This document shows positions 63,803 to 64,000 of a stretch of 64,000 nt of DNA, piece after piece; within the stretch, counting starts at the first letter, position 1; every line of letters begins with the position of its first letter. Both the position numbers and the translations under genes were made by a program. This DNA is from Owenweeksia sp. Lineage in GTDB: Bacteria; Bacteroidota; Bacteroidia; Flavobacteriales; Schleiferiaceae. Under the pieces are notes generated by a model that was not told the origin of the DNA, did no database searches, and worked only from the letters and a program-made list of their open reading frames with translations. The DNA lies in NCBI GenBank assembly GCA_002695025.1, contig NZNV01000010.1, positions 372,001 through 436,000 of the forward strand, in the 5' to 3' direction.

Positions 63803-63999
63803 TTTACCGTGCCCGTTTCGGAGCGGTATTCGGCTATATTGCCGGAAATATCACTAACCGTCACAATAAGCTGGTATTTGCTTCCCGCAGGATATCCGGA
63901 AGAAGTGCTCAGGAAGTTATGAGAAGCGTTAAAACTCTTCACTCCGTTGAGGCCGGTTTTGCTAAACTTTTTCCATTCTGTTTCCGGCTCTTCCTGGGC
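63799..63999 (-). CDS. C-terminal end of an unknown protein (partial)
   Basis: 66 codons plus stop are visible; the gene begins beyond the right edge. The end reads 'EWKKFSKTGLNGVKSFNASH' and 'YPAGSKYQLIVTVSDISGNI', a beta-strand pattern like an Ig-like domain end (DxxGN). It is probably a secreted or lipoprotein domain, but that is inference. Confidence 0.6.
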   Translation of the reverse strand, partial: AQEEPETEWKKFSKTGLNGVKSFNASHNFLSTSSGYPAGSKYQLIVTVSDISGNIAEYRSETGTVN

Positions 64000-64000
64000 G

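Overview
The window looks like chromosomal DNA of a gliding-type Bacteroidota, most likely a marine Flavobacteriales relative (Cryomorphaceae-like). The reasons are T9SS sorting tails, GldH, PorZ, RicT, DUF4292, DUF4837 and DUF983 proteins, lipoproteins with loose lipoboxes, and promoters of the TTTG-N18/20-TAnnTTTG type. Species is not determinable by eye. I see no tRNA, rRNA, CRISPR array, transposase or phage gene.

1-8 kb: an accessory, rearranged stretch. It holds the end of a probable sigma factor, an ArsC/Spx-like reductase, a T9SS-secreted SBBP-repeat protein, and a scar in which a broken metal-permease fragment is joined to a broken arsC fragment. The scar has the order expected of a tandem-duplication junction whose two units later diverged. 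Unit 2 carries DUF983, an AraC regulator, a PIG-L deacetylase and an NTF2-like protein.

7.3-16.2 kb: a metal-homeostasis region. A DtxR/MntR-type regulator leads an operon encoding a TroA-like metal ABC importer, in which one permease is fused to a second DtxR-like metal-sensing domain. A divergent outer-membrane transporter has an operator of the SirR/MntR type lying on its -7 element. A superoxide dismutase nearby has a DtxR-like box at its promoter. DUF1328, LpxH, a small conserved protein and an outer-membrane-like protein with a partial tandem copy lie between.

16.2-34.9 kb: AddA-like helicase-nuclease, Kbl, a self-contained two-gene cassette (lipoprotein with a hydrophobic cysteine-bearing tail plus a 53-aa membrane protein), a 2OG oxygenase, then polyamine genes (arginine decarboxylase, deoxyhypusine-synthase-like enzyme, and later an agmatinase-family ureohydrolase) interleaved with MsrA, Asd and a very large secreted lamin-tail protein; then a 3'-5' exonuclease and a double-ATPase ABC protein.

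35-45 kb: three large multi-membrane proteins of GT-C type, two of them interleaved with the two subunits of a CoA-transferase in one tight minus-strand operon that begins with ricT-gldH-pbp1A. 45-48 kb: porZ-recO.

48-59 kb: a ten-gene minus-strand cluster for envelope biogenesis and housekeeping: flippase, dut, sugar-nucleotidyltransferase, TPR protein, DUF4292, EnvC-like factor, tatA, gatA, LysM lytic transglycosylase, DUF4837. The right end carries an M28 peptidase, gpsA, a large AsmA/DUF748-like membrane-anchored protein and the end of another gene.

The most unusual items are the tandem-duplication scar, the permease-DtxR fusion with its operator sites, and the lipoprotein/small-membrane-protein cassette. 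Everything is read by eye; no homology search was run.
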